Assembly: GCA_030271035.1 (NCBI GenBank)
Contig: JAMBUN010000310.1
Coordinates: 106,487-170,486, forward strand
Direction: 5' to 3'
DNA length: 64,000 bases
Source: Microascus cirrosus
Taxonomy: Eukaryota > Ascomycota > Sordariomycetes > Microascales > Microascaceae
The notes under the pieces were generated by a model. The model did not search any database. It was not told the origin of the DNA and was given only the letters and a program-made list of their open reading frames with translations. Positions 1 through 10,895 of this stretch are shown here, one piece after another. The translations under genes and the position numbers were made by a program. Positions within the stretch are counted from its first letter, which is position 1; each line of letters opens with the position of its first letter.

Positions 1-225
1 CGCGTCGTTGCAGAGGATGCCGTTTGGAGTCACTGGCCAGGGGTTGCCGCCGTTGGCGATGTTGGCGTCGCGGAAGTTGAGGGAGATGGCGTGGACCTTT
101 GTGAGAACCTCGGTTGGGGCCAAGGGAGGGAGGGGCTCGGTGACGAGCCTTACTTTTGGGGTCCCGGGAGTGAAGTCGTCTGTCCGGCGGAAGGCTCGGC
201 GCTGGGGTGGGACGCTGGAAGCCAT
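1..225 (-). CDS. MDR-family (zinc-type/quinone oxidoreductase-like) dehydrogenase, N-terminal fragment
   Basis: An open frame begins with ATG at 225 and runs off the left edge of the window, giving about 75 residues. It starts MASSVPPQRRAFRRTDD and contains 'TEVLTKVHAISLNFRDANI' followed by 'NGGNPWPVTPNGILCND'. This is the N-terminal GroES-like segment of the medium-chain dehydrogenase/quinone-oxidoreductase superfamily, where the phrase 'ISLNFRD' is typical. The cofactor domain lies outside the window, so substrate and completeness cannot be judged. It points away from the neighbouring zinc alcohol dehydrogenase, with 1.7 kb between them. Membership of the downstream cluster is unproven. Confidence 0.75.
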   Translation of the reverse strand, partial: MASSVPPQRRAFRRTDDFTPGTPKVRLVTEPLPPLAPTEVLTKVHAISLNFRDANIANGGNPWPVTPNGILCNDA

Positions 226-1904
226 GTTTGAGTTGTTACGAGAAGTTGTTTGCCGGAGACGTATGGTGTCTGTGCGGGGATGAGGAGGGGGTGGAGACTT
301 TCGAAGAGGTGGTTCTAGAACTTGGACAGGTGATGATGTTTTCGTCCTACGATGACCTATCATCAGTCCCACTGTGGCCGCTTTGTAAGTGAGCCAAGAC
401 GGGATGGGATGTCCTGATACTTCCTGAGTCATCATTCCCTGGACCTTGCTGCGATGGGCGGCTCTCCTGAAGAGTGGTTTACTCTTCGTCTATCGCATAT
501 CGTTCACCCATCTGGCGGGAGGTAATCGGAAACATGAGCGTATGTAAGTGGCAATAAATATAGGGCTGCTAGTATTTAACTCGTGTTCCTCCATATATTC
601 TCAGAACGCAACAAAGTCTTCTAAGACGAAGGGACTACAACAGAAACCTATGTTAATTCCTTATCGCAGGTGAACGATGAATTGTTATTCACGGCCCTGT
701 CCTCTTTGACCTGTCGGGACAGTCCTCAAAGTGGCCCGAACCCCAAGTCGTCCCTGGAGTAATCATCTTCGCGGCTCATGGTCCTAGAGTAAATCTTCTC
801 CTCCGGTGCAGTGGAAATCTATCCTATCCTGTGTTTTGTGCTTTCTGCATCCCACCCGGGCGGATTTGGCGATCGTAGAGCCCCATTCCTCTATCGTCGA
901 AGGATCAAATTTCGACGTTTGCGAGGTTTTCTGAGAAAACAGTGTGGGCAGCTCGTGGAATCGTAACTTCGGCCCTGCAACAGGGTGTCTCTTCTATAGC
1001 GTCTTCTCTGGCCCTAGAGTGAAGATTTTCGTGAATGGGGAATATGATCAACCCGTAATACAACAGCCATCGCATGCAAGCCATCTTGGTCTCACTGCTC
1101 GCGTACACCCCCATGCTGAGATGCCCGGATCCACTCAACCTATCCGCGTTTCGCCAGGAACAGGAGCGCAGAAACGAGCTCGGCCATCACCTGCCATTGA
1201 GTTAGCGACCAGTGCACATCCTCTCGCTAGCAGGGCCAAAAAGATGGACACGCACTTTCTCCCTGGCAATACTGCGACCACGTCGTATTCGTGTACAAGA
1301 GGCCTTCGCACATCAGACATAATATCCAGAGACCACTCTGGCTGAAATGGGAAGAAGGGACAAACCCGGCATTAGTGGAATCGCAATAGGCAGTTTCTCG
1401 CGCGCGTACCGCTCAATAGCACGCTTCTAGGCGAATTGGTAGACCCTAGTGAACCTCCAGTTGCTCGTGGCACTGAGGTTCGACAAGCTGTACGTCACCG
1501 AAGCTCAAGGCCGCAGGACGGATATACAAATATAGAGTGCTTATCCATCTGTACTGATAGCTTCGACCCAGAGGGCATGTTACCAAAGCAGCGCCCCAGA
1601 ACGAAAGCGCCTTAGACAAGCAGCAGGGACTGGAAAATAGCGACGACCAGCACTTGCACCGTAAAATAGTCCAAGTAGACGGCATATCTATGGCGCATTG
1701 AGACTACGACACCTCCGAAGACAGTTGTCTGCAGCGGGTGGACCACACAATTACGGCTCACTTTGGCCCAAGACGTTTTGGAGTTATGCTGTCGGAACTT
1801 GATTCAGCATACACCACTATCCTAGGTCTAGAGTGCGACACAGAAATTGTCCAGACCGGCACCAGCGATATCACATCCCGCCCAGGTAGAATCACGCGCC
1901 ATAA
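226..1904. other. Intergenic stretch, no gene seen
   Basis: About 1.7 kb between the 5' end of the edge MDR gene and the 3' end of the zinc alcohol dehydrogenase. Only short open frames with no recognisable protein character occur on either strand. Confidence 0.5.
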
Positions 1905-3384
1905 TCACTCCATGGTAATTACGCTCCTGAAGCGCACTGTCCCCTCTTTCATGGCGTCTGGAGAAACATAATTAGAAACTAGCACGCGGATCGATATTGG
2001 GTGGGAAATCGTGGAACGCACCAAAGGCATCCTTCGCCCTCTCAAGAGGGAACTTCTCGATCATGCAGTCAATGTTCTGCAGCTCGGTGAACTGGATCGC
2101 ATCTTCGGCATCCGTAGCGTGGCCAGACGGCCAGGAATGGATCGACAGCCCCCGGCGGAGCTTTGTGATGTTAGTTATTTTGCTCAGAGACGCTAGAGAG
2201 GGTTTAGTCAGGATGGGGTTAACGAACCAGAATGCCCGTGTTAAAGGGCACTTCTCCAGGGACTATCACCTGTTGGTTAGACAACGGACGGAGGCAATAC
2301 AAGTAGCAGAGTGCTGGGAGACCAACCGGAGAGGATAAGCAGCTTTCCCAAGACCCCAAGACCTGCCAACAAACCGGTCATCGCCTCCCCGCTCTGCGCC
2401 GTAGTGACCACCAGTGAAGCGCCCCCCATTGCCTGCAGTGCCTCTCCTGGGTCCACCTTGGACGAGTCGATATAGTCGTGAGCCCCCAGGCCCCTTGCGA
2501 ACACCTCCTTATCGGAGCCCCGCGAGATGGCCACGACCTTGTAGCCCAGCTTGTTGGCGTACTGAACGGCGAGGTGGCCCAGGCCACCGAGCCCTTGAAT
2601 GGCGACGGTGGAGCCGACGGGGACCTCCATGTGGCGGATGGAGTTGAAGACCGTGAGGCCGGCGCAGAGAATTGGGGCGTAGGTGGCTGCGTCGAGGTGC
2701 GCTGGAACGCGGACCGCGCACTCGGAGCGGATGAGGCAGTATTCGGCGTCTTTTGTCGGAGGACCATGTTAGTAAGAGATACTTAACGCGTTTCGAGAAG
2801 CGGGGAGGGCTGCAAAATAGGGAAGAATATTCCGGGACGACTTACACCCGCCATCCTTGGTCTCGCCATTCACAGCTTGGTTGTCGCACATCTGGTAGAA
2901 CCCCTTCTTACACGCCGCACATGTGCCTTTCTCCCAAATTTCGTTAGTATCAAGGTGTATTCTTCCTACCGGAAGTGGCGGATGTTCAGGGAGAAACCGA
3001 CCGTCATGGCCGCCGTGCCATCCCGCCCCGACACGGTCCCCAACCTGCCACCCCTTCACCCCCTCGCCAACACTAGCTACAATCCCAATGATCTCGTGCC
3101 CGGGTGTCATCGGACTACATTTACAATTAGTAATATGGTCACATCTGGGCCCCGTGTCCTTCATGGACTCACGAAACCGGAGGGAGGTGGTGCACTTACT
3201 ACCCGCCACCCATAACATTATGCTGCGCAAACATGTCGGAGTAGCATACTCCGCAAGCCTGAACCTTGACTAGTATCTCCCCCGGAGACGGAAGCTTCAG
3301 CTCGGTCTCCTCAACTGTCAGGTCGGCGCCTTGCGTCTTGAAGACGGCATGCTTGTAGGTCAGGGGAAGTGCCGGAGGAGTCAT
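1905..3384 (-). CDS. Zinc-dependent alcohol dehydrogenase (MDR family)
   Basis: A cytosolic NAD(P)-dependent alcohol/aldehyde oxidoreductase of about 350 residues, inferred from the family. The frame chains through six introns. Visible signatures are 'CGVCYSD' (catalytic zinc cysteine), 'TPGHEIIG' (GHE motif), 'GDRVGAGWHGGHDGTCAACK' (structural zinc loop), 'GLGGLGHLAVQYANK' (Rossmann GxGxxG) and the C-terminal 'KEGTVRFRSVITME'. One intron inside the structural-zinc loop has no stop codon, and another splits the final 'AFD-AMKEG', so an intron-blind reading gives an internal insertion and a false C-terminus. The ATG at 3384 (MTPPALPLTYKHAVF) is preferred. An in-frame ATG at 3414 is also possible. 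Its place beside an exporter and two acid-reductase genes suggests aldehyde-to-alcohol conversion, which is inference. Confidence 0.88.
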
Positions 3385-4474
3385 TGTGAACGAGATCCAC
3401 AGCGTTTCGGTCAAGAGTGCGGAAGGAAAGTTGACTGATAGAGGATGAAACGACCAGAAAGTTGGTTATGAATTAAGAATCGTTGTAAGTATTATCAGAA
3501 GGTTGGGAGAGGTGAACAAGGACGTGTTTTTCGTGACAAAACAAGAGGGGTTAAGGCTTCCTGCAGTGATATTATTTCACTGATCAGGCTTTGAATTTCT
3601 GACGACCTCTCGGTGTTTCACGGCAGCTGTTATCCGTATTACGTGTGGGCGGATAAGCCCTGTACTACGGTAAGATTCTGGTGTATCATGGAAACGTGAT
3701 GAGCAAGACAGGAAGTCCCGGCCGACGGGCTGGCGTCTATAAGTGGGGGGCGGTGGGGAGGGTGGACGGCGGCTTATCGCCGTTTGTGGAACACACCACG
3801 GGATACATTTTGCCACGCGGTACGGGTCTGCAACGTAGCTCTGTTGTGGTGCCTGGTCAGCCTGGTACTCTTCTACCGAGTCACCGCCAGCCGTGGCAGA
3901 AGCCTGCAAGGCATAGTCGGCATTAGTACACAGGTAAAGACCGATAAACACCTTTCAGCTATTGGCGAATATCCGAACAGTTGGTCTCGGAGCTATTTAC
4001 CACGTCTAGTATTCAAAGGAACGACCAAGCAAGGGCCCGCGCAGAGGTACCACTCACTCCTTTCCCATCGCAACCTCCCCCAAGCCTTACTTGCCGTGTG
4101 GGGTGTCTCGATAACTGAGCCGGAAGCAAATTGATTCGTTCCCTTGCCACGCCTTGTATCACAACCAGCTTCGTCCGTGCTATACAGCGGACCTAGGCGG
4201 TGCTCTTATTCCCGTAGAGCTGATTCGGAAGGCTGACTGTTTTCGGTCTCGGGCGGGGGAGTGGGGCGAGGATATCTTGCGCTCTTCCCGGCTAGGCTCC
4301 ACTCTCTGTGTAAGTGGAAAATGCTTCAAGTACGAGAGAAAGCATCACCCGATCCAAGAAGATAGAAGATAGAATGCTATTTTATTCAATACTACCAGCT
4401 CTATCTTTTCCTCAAAAGGTGAAATTGAAGTCGCAAACGAGTGCACTTACCGGCCACTTTCAAAAAAAAAAATA
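3385..4474. other. Divergent promoter region between the alcohol dehydrogenase and the MFS transporter
   Basis: About 1.1 kb separating two genes that read away from each other, so it presumably holds both promoters. No protein-like frame was seen. An 11-nt A run (4462-4472) sits just before the transporter start, and an ACCGGC hexamer lies about 20 nt upstream of that start. Confidence 0.5.
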
Positions 4475-6330
4475 ATGGCCGTATATGACCGCACCCCCGT
4501 GAGACCCGCGGTGCTCGAGACTGTTGAAACCGTCGCCATGTCTTCTACAGACAAAGACAAAAGAGTGAACGCGGAGGATCCATCCTCAGGTTCCTCAACG
4601 CAAGAACTCACAGCACCGAAAGACCACGAGCGCACCGTAACTGGCATCCGCTGGGTCCTCATCTGCGCAGCCGTATACTCTGCCAACATGCTCTACGGCC
4701 TCGACACCACCATCGTCGCCGACATCCAGGGTGCCATCTCCGGCACTTTCGACAACGTCGCCCAGCTCGGCTGGCTCGGCGTGGGATTCACGCTGGGCTC
4801 TACCGTCCTGATCCTGCCGCTGGGAAAGGCCTTTGGCGTATTTGACAAAAAGTGGGTGTTTATCAGCTGCTTGACGATGTTTGCAGCGGCGAGCGGGCTT
4901 TGTGGAGCGGCGCCGACGATGCCGGCTATGATCGTTGGGAGGGTCTGGGCTGGCGCGGGCGGCGCTGGGATGTATCTTGGGTGAGTACTTTCGCGGCTCT
5001 GAAGCGGGTATGCAAGTACTAATGAAGTGATCGCGGTCAGAACTCTGAACTTATCGACGGCGCTGTGCAGTACCAAGGAGCAACCGTTCTACGTCGGCAT
5101 GACGGGATTTGTGTATGGCAGCGGCTGCATTTTGGGCCCAATCGTTGGAGGAGCCTTTGCAGATAGCGCTGCGACGTGGAGATGGGTAAGTCTTTCACAT
5201 ACAACGGTCCCAGTTTCCAGCATGCGGATGGTTCAAACTGACCTTCCTATCCCGGCTAGTCCTTCTACCTTAACCTTGTCATCTTTGCCATCGCAAGCCC
5301 GATCTACCTCTTCCTCCTCCCACCCCTCCCATCGCAACCAGGAGTGCCCTTCAAAGCCAAAGTGAAGGCCCTCGACTGGCTAGGCATAGCCCTCACGGCA
5401 GTTCTCTACGTGTCATTCACCATCGCCTTCTCCTTTGGTGGCGTCCTCTGGAACTGGAGTGATGGCGGGACCATCGCCCTCATCGTCATATTCGGGCTCG
5501 CGACCCTCGCCTTCGCGGCCACGCAGGGCCTGAGAATCTTAACAAACGCGCGAGACCGCCTCTTTCCCTGCGAGTTCCTGCGCGACCCCCAGCTCATACT
5601 CCTCTACATCATCATGGCCTGCGGCGGCGCGAGCCTCTTTGTCTCGGTCTACTACATCCCGCTGTACTTCCTGTTCGTCTACGGCGACACCGGTGTCGGC
5701 GCGGCCGTGCGTCTCCTCCCCTTCGTCGTTCTCTATGTCTTCACGATTCTCTTCTGCGGCGCCGCCATGGGACGAGTGGGTTACCACTGGCTCTGGTTCT
5801 TGACCAGCGGCGTGTGCCTCACGGTTGGCGGGAGCCTGATGTACATCGTCAAGGCCTCCTCGCCGGTGGGGCTCATTACCGGCGCCAGCGTCGTGCTCGG
5901 CCTAGGTATGATGACCTCGCAAGCGGGATACGCGGTCGGGAATCTTCTTGTCGCGCCCTCGCGGCGGAGCGAGCTCATTCAGTTCCTGAATATCTCTCAG
6001 GGGCAGAGCCAACTCATCGGGTTGGTTGTCGCGAGCGCCGTGTTCCAGACCCGGACGTTCGCGGGACTGAAGGTGCTGCTGGGCACAGATCACTCAGACG
6101 AGGAGATCAGGGGAGCGATTGCGGGGGCTCGGAGCGAGGTCCTGCAGAATGCGCCGGAGGAGGTGCGGGAAAGAAGTCTCGAGGTGATTGTAGAGAGTAT
6201 TGGGGAGGCTTGGATTTTGGTACTTGTGGGAGGGGCCCTCTACACGCTCTGTTCGCTTGGGTTGACAAAGGCGCGGTTCATTACGCCGAAGAGCGAAGAC
6301 ACGCAGAACGACAACATGCGATTGGAATGA
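4475..6330 (+). CDS. MFS drug/metabolite exporter, DHA2 (14-TM) type
   Basis: A plasma-membrane proton-coupled efflux transporter of about 570 residues in three exons. After a hydrophilic N-terminus, the first membrane helix carries 'YGLDTTIVADIQGAI', the LDxTIV motif characteristic of DHA2 drug:H+ antiporters. Further on are 'GRVWAGAGGAGMYLG' and 'GFVYGSGCILGPIVGGAFAD' (antiporter motif-C-like, glycine-rich), followed by many hydrophobic segments to the C-terminus. Introns follow 'GMYLG' (about 4981) and 'TWRW' (about 5184). Translation may begin at 4475 or at a later in-frame ATG (MSSTDKDKRV, 4538). Fungal metabolite clusters often carry one such exporter. The neighbours fit export of the cluster product or self-protection, but the substrate is unknown. 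Confidence 0.9.
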
Positions 6331-8042
6331 TAGATGGGAGGACACGCGTTCTAGTTTGAAGATTCTCTTCATAGGTGTGATGTTGATGGGCAATTGTGAA
6401 GTAGGACAGGATGCCGCATAACGCTAGATGGGGGATGCGAAAGACTAGATTAAATTATAACGAGATTGTTTATCTTTTGAGGCGACTCTATAAACCCCTA
6501 GCATGGTCCTTAGCTACCGTTAAGAGTATCCATCTACTTAAGGCCATGTTTCGTTCGCTGTCCTTCATTTGAACGTTCATGGGTTCAGGACAAGAGACGA
6601 AAAATCCAAGAGCTTCCTTCAGCCATGCCAATACTCTTTCCATACTTTACCAGCGGATGGCCTACAACCCTGCGCATTGGTTCAAGGCGCGACGGGCTCG
6701 TCTCACTCTGGTACCACAGTCCATTACCCACCCAGTTCTTTGAGAACCGACGAGCACCTTTCTGTCAGCTCCTCAGGCTTTCCGAGTTATTCTTCCCCTT
6801 TCTACGGACGGGGAAGTGACCTGTTTCAATGCGGTAACTGGCTGGCCGCGGCATCGAATACCGGGGGTAAGCATAAAGAATTTGTTATCTGCAGAACAGA
6901 CATATCGGTAACACATCTGTGTATCCCTATCAACCCGGGATTCAAGAGGTGTATTGAGATTGGTAACACAGTGACGAAGAGAAACCTAGGGCGAGAGACC
7001 TAGGTTCGGTTGTGAGAGGTAGTCAGCAGACGCCCCCCCTTCGCACTGGTGGATTGCTCCGGGAGGAACTGCGACTCCACTCCCGTGTATCACCGAGCCT
7101 TGTCTACCGATGACATGAGGCGGTGATGCTGATGCTGATGCTGTGTTATTTGTGTACCGTTGAACAGACCTTACGGGGTGCGTTACACGAACCGGCGACG
7201 AGCCGGTATTACCACCTATGATAGAAACCGGTATCGCGTATACCATGCATTAACGGGTTCCGCTTATCCAGTGGTGGGTGGCCGTGTTGCTTACCAGGCT
7301 GAGCGGCCGGTTCCTTCCCGTGGGGGGTAGATGCAGCCCTGCTTGCAGGCGAAAACACATCGGGGTGTGAGACTTACGGGTTCGTCACCACGCCCCGACG
7401 ACCGCTGTTCCAATGTTTCACCAATGACAATACTGAGCATACTCCGGGACGACCCTAATGGGATCGAGGTTCTGTGAAACCTATTTGGGCATTAGGCACC
7501 AGCGGAGTCCCTCTCCACCCCCTCTCCCTCCTGTTTCCGCTCCGTCGAAGTCTCGTACCTCAAAGTCTCAGTCAACCACGGAGGGCTACCGGCGGAACCG
7601 CCTACCTCTCTCCTATCCAGGCCCCCAGAATTATTTTTGCATTGTTTTCGGGCCTAATGCCCCACACTCACCCTCCATGGTCGTCTCCTCGGTTGGACTA
7701 TCGTCCGGCCGCCAGCTGCCACCCCCTCCAGCTTCCAAATATCCAGCCTCAATTCCCATGCCCCTCCAAGCCACATGAACGGCCCTGAGACCCCGAAGCA
7801 GCGTAGCACCACGCCGACTAGACACCTCCATGGCAGGGGCCAGGTGCCGCGCTACCCGCGGTAAGGCTGGTGCTCTCTTTCTTTATTGGCTCTCATTGAC
7901 GCCCTAGGGGGCTAGTTAGTGTTACAAGCCCGGCAATATTAGGGACCGATGGCGCAGGTGATGAAAATAGCTTGACAGGGGTTGGAGGGGGCTGCCACGA
8001 GCTAGGAGCGAATATCGGAATCCTCATCCGTGGGAATGTCAT

Positions 8043-8061
8043 CGGAGCGGGCGATGCTCCG
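8043..8061. promoter_or_regulatory. Inverted CGGAGC-N7-GCTCCG motif upstream of the GMC gene
   Basis: Perfect 6-bp inverted repeat with a 7-nt spacer, 230 nt before the GMC start codon. CGG half-sites in inverted orientation are the usual targets of Zn2Cys6 regulators. The assignment is inference from pattern and position only. Confidence 0.3.
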
Positions 8062-8180
8062 GGGTTCGAGTAAGAGGAGGCTTTGTCGTTAGAGCTGAAG
8101 GAGTGAAGCCTCGTATGGAAATTTCGTGGGATTGGAAGGGGCGAGGAGCCTGGTGACGCTCTGGATACCCGTCTTCACTG

Positions 8181-8188
8181 TATATAAG
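8181..8188 (+). promoter_or_regulatory. TATA box of the GMC oxidoreductase gene
   Basis: TATATAAG about 105 nt upstream of the ATG at 8293, a usual distance for fungal core promoters. Confidence 0.5.
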
Positions 8189-8292
8189 AGGTGCTGGAAA
8201 TTTACGGAACGATCATGTAGCGCTCGGCATCTGAACTACTTTAGCCACCCGACAAGAAGCAGTAGTAGTATTTACTTCATCATTGCCCGATC

Positions 8293-10346
8293 ATGTTTCG
8301 ATTTCTCTCTTTGACATCTATTCTGGTGGCTGTAACTGCCGCTAGGACCATCCCACCCTGGAGTGGTCCGCCCATCCAGGACCGCGGCGCCGGCAGACTC
8401 CTCGGATCCTCTTTCGGAATCCCAGGCGATAACGTTACCTATGACTACGTCATAGTGGGCGGCGGCAATGCTGGTCTCACACTCGCCACCCGTCTTGCAG
8501 AACAGCAGAAGGGTACCGTCGCTGTGGTCGAAGCCGGCAGCTTCTACGAGATTAGCAATAGCAACCTTTCTCAAGTCCCCGCTATGGATGGTGCGTTCAC
8601 GGGGAGGAGCCTAGATGACTGGCAGCCCCTAGTTGACTGGGGTTATGCCACTACGCCCCAGATTGTAAGTATTTGATACCCTGCATACCCTGCAGGAACA
8701 GAGATTGAAGTGGTGTGGGATCTGTCAACTAAGGCAAGGTGCTATCAGGGTGCATACGACGTTCCGATCCACTACGCGCGCGGGAAAACCCTTGGCGGCT
8801 CGTCTGCAAGGAATTACATGGCTTACCAGCGCGGCACGGAGGGATCGTACAAGGCGTGGGCCGACGCCGTCGGGGATGACTCGTACAACTTCGACAATTT
8901 CCTGCCTTTTTTTGAGAAGAGCATCCATTTTACGCCGCCGGATATGAGCCTCCGCTTCCGGAATGGCACGCCGGAATATGACGAGAGTGTCCTCGGCGAT
9001 GGATCAGGCCCGCTCTCCGTCACTTTTTCGCACTACGTCCAGGCTTTCGGGACGTGGGCTACGAGGGGTCTTGAACAACTCGGTATACCTATCATTAAGG
9101 GGTTCCAGAGCGGGAAGCTCCTCGGTCAATCGTATAGCATGTTTACCATCGATGCTAAGACTATGATCCGCGATTCATCCGAGACGTCCTTCCTCCGCAA
9201 GGGCCTCGATTTTCCGAACTATGTCGTCCATCACTCAACACTCGCGAAGAAAATCCTGTTCAACGATGACAAAGAAGCGACTGGTGTACTTGTCGACACC
9301 GCAGGCTTTGAATACACCCTATCAGCGCGGAAAGAGATCATCCTCTCGGCTGGCGTCTTTGGCTCGCCCCAACTTCTCATGGTATCTGGCGTTGGCCCTG
9401 CGGAAGATCTAAATGCCCTTGGCATTCCAGTCGTAGCAGACCGACCGGGCGTGGGCCAGAACTTCCAAGACCACATCTACTTCGGTCCCTCGTGGCGTGT
9501 GAACGCACCGACCATCTCAGCGCTCCAAGATCCCGCCTTCGCTGCGAAAGCTGCCCATGATTTCAACGAGCGCTCAGCGGGCATGTATACCAACCCGGTT
9601 ACGGACGTCCTGGCCTGGGAAAAGGTCCCGAAATCCCTCCGCTCCTCTCTCTCAAACAGCACGCTTAAAGCCCTAGCCACATACCCTGACGACTGGCCCG
9701 AGCTGGAGTACATATCCCTCTCTGTTTACCTCGGCTTCCAAGAAAACTCGCGCCAGGGAGACCCCAACGACGGTTTCAACTACGCCTCCCTCGCCATCGC
9801 GCTCTGCACGCCGCGCTCCCGCGGGACGGTGACCATCTCCTCGACCGATACGGCTGTGCAGCCAGTCATCAACCCGAACTTCCTTGTTGACAAGGCTGAT
9901 CAGGAAGTTGCTGTCGCGGGGTATAAGCGCGCCAGAGAGTTTTTCGATACGCCCGCAATGCGGAAGTTTCGGGTCGGCAATGATGAGGCTTTCCCTGGCC
10001 TCAACATCACAACGGACGCGCAGATCCTGGACATCATCAAGAGATCGTATAATACTATCTACCACGGGGCTTGTACCTGCTCCATGGGGAAGGCAGGTGA
10101 CGAAATGGCTGTTGTGGACACCCAGGGGCGGGTCTATGGCGTCGCGCACCTGCGGGTTGTGGATGCTTCTATCTTCCCCCTGCTTCCTCCCGGTCATCCT
10201 ATGGCGACAGTTTGTGAGTGAGCCCCTGAAATGCTGGCCGTGCCTTTAAAGAGCTCATATGCTAACTTGAAATCGCTCTAGACGCGACCGCGGAGAAGAT
10301 AGCTTGTGACATTGCTGGCAACTGCCACGAGGGTCGTCACTATTGA
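8293..10346 (+). CDS. Secreted GMC-family FAD oxidoreductase (alcohol oxidase/dehydrogenase type)
   Basis: FAD-dependent alcohol-oxidising enzyme of about 633 residues in three exons (8293-8664, 8749-10213, 10282-10346). It opens with a hydrophobic signal peptide (MFRFLSLTSILVAVTAARTI). The FAD-binding 'YVIVGGGNAGLTLATRLAE' (GxGxxG) is near residue 50. GMC signature 1 is 'ARGKTLGGSSARNYMAYQRG', and signature 2 is 'GVFGSPQLLMVSGVGP'. The C-terminal active-site region reads 'YHGACTCSMG' and 'PPGHPMATVYATAEKIA', with the conserved histidine. The family includes aryl-alcohol oxidases and secreted cluster enzymes such as patulin synthase and versicolorin B synthase. Here it could reoxidise an alcohol or close a ring. 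It reads towards the first A-T-R gene (convergent ends). Confidence 0.9.
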
Positions 10347-10895
10347 TGCTTATACAAGCCGTGACGGGTTTTTTGGACAGTATGTCGATTGTATTATAGT
10401 CAAGTTGTTCTTATAGTCGGGTTGGTTACTATTTCATTGCCGCAGGAAATAGACTGGTCCGTTGTGTTGGTTATTCTTTGTTCATTGCAATACGTTCAAT
10501 AATTAGATGTTTCTTCATTGTTAGATATAGGCTTCGGCAACATAAATCACTAGAGGTTTTCGAGTCGAAATTATTATTGATGGAGCGGATATAGACGAGC
10601 TTGACTGGAGTTTCCTAGCTATTCACTGGCGAACGAGTGATTTTTTCATCTACAGCACATACGCTGTTGATATCGTTTATTGCTATCTAGAACTCTTAAT
10701 GAGATTGCGTTTTTCCTCCATCAAATACAGCCAATCCTATTGAGATTCCCGACGCGGTTCAGTATATTGTCATAGATACACCCATTTTGTCAAACCCTGA
10801 ATAAAGCGTGGTTTGAAGGAAGTCAACAAAATTTCAACTCTAAATCTGCTGTCTAGAACAAGCTATTGAAAATAGGAATAAGAAAACCTAACAGG
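10347..10895. other. Convergent 3' region
   Basis: AT-rich stretch between the 3' ends of the GMC gene (+) and the first A-T-R gene (-). It presumably holds both polyadenylation signals. No gene was seen. Confidence 0.5.

Larger units (their letters stand above)
6331..8292. other. Intergenic region upstream of the GMC oxidoreductase
   Basis: Nearly 2 kb without a convincing gene. It holds a short (CTGATG)n-like microsatellite near 7124-7142, an inverted hexamer pair ACCGGC/GCCGGT (7191-7207), an inverted CGGAGC/GCTCCG pair (8043-8061) and a TATA box (8181). Open frames here lack recognisable protein features. Confidence 0.5.

Noticed and set aside
2000..2340. Truncated or frameshifted C-terminus of the alcohol dehydrogenase
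   Set aside because: Three further small introns restore the usual ending 'GTVRFRSVITME', with a stop at 1905.
2920..3020. A 25-residue insertion in the structural-zinc loop of the alcohol dehydrogenase
   Set aside because: It is a stop-free intron (GT...TACTAAC...AAAG). Splicing gives 'GGHDGTCAACKK'.
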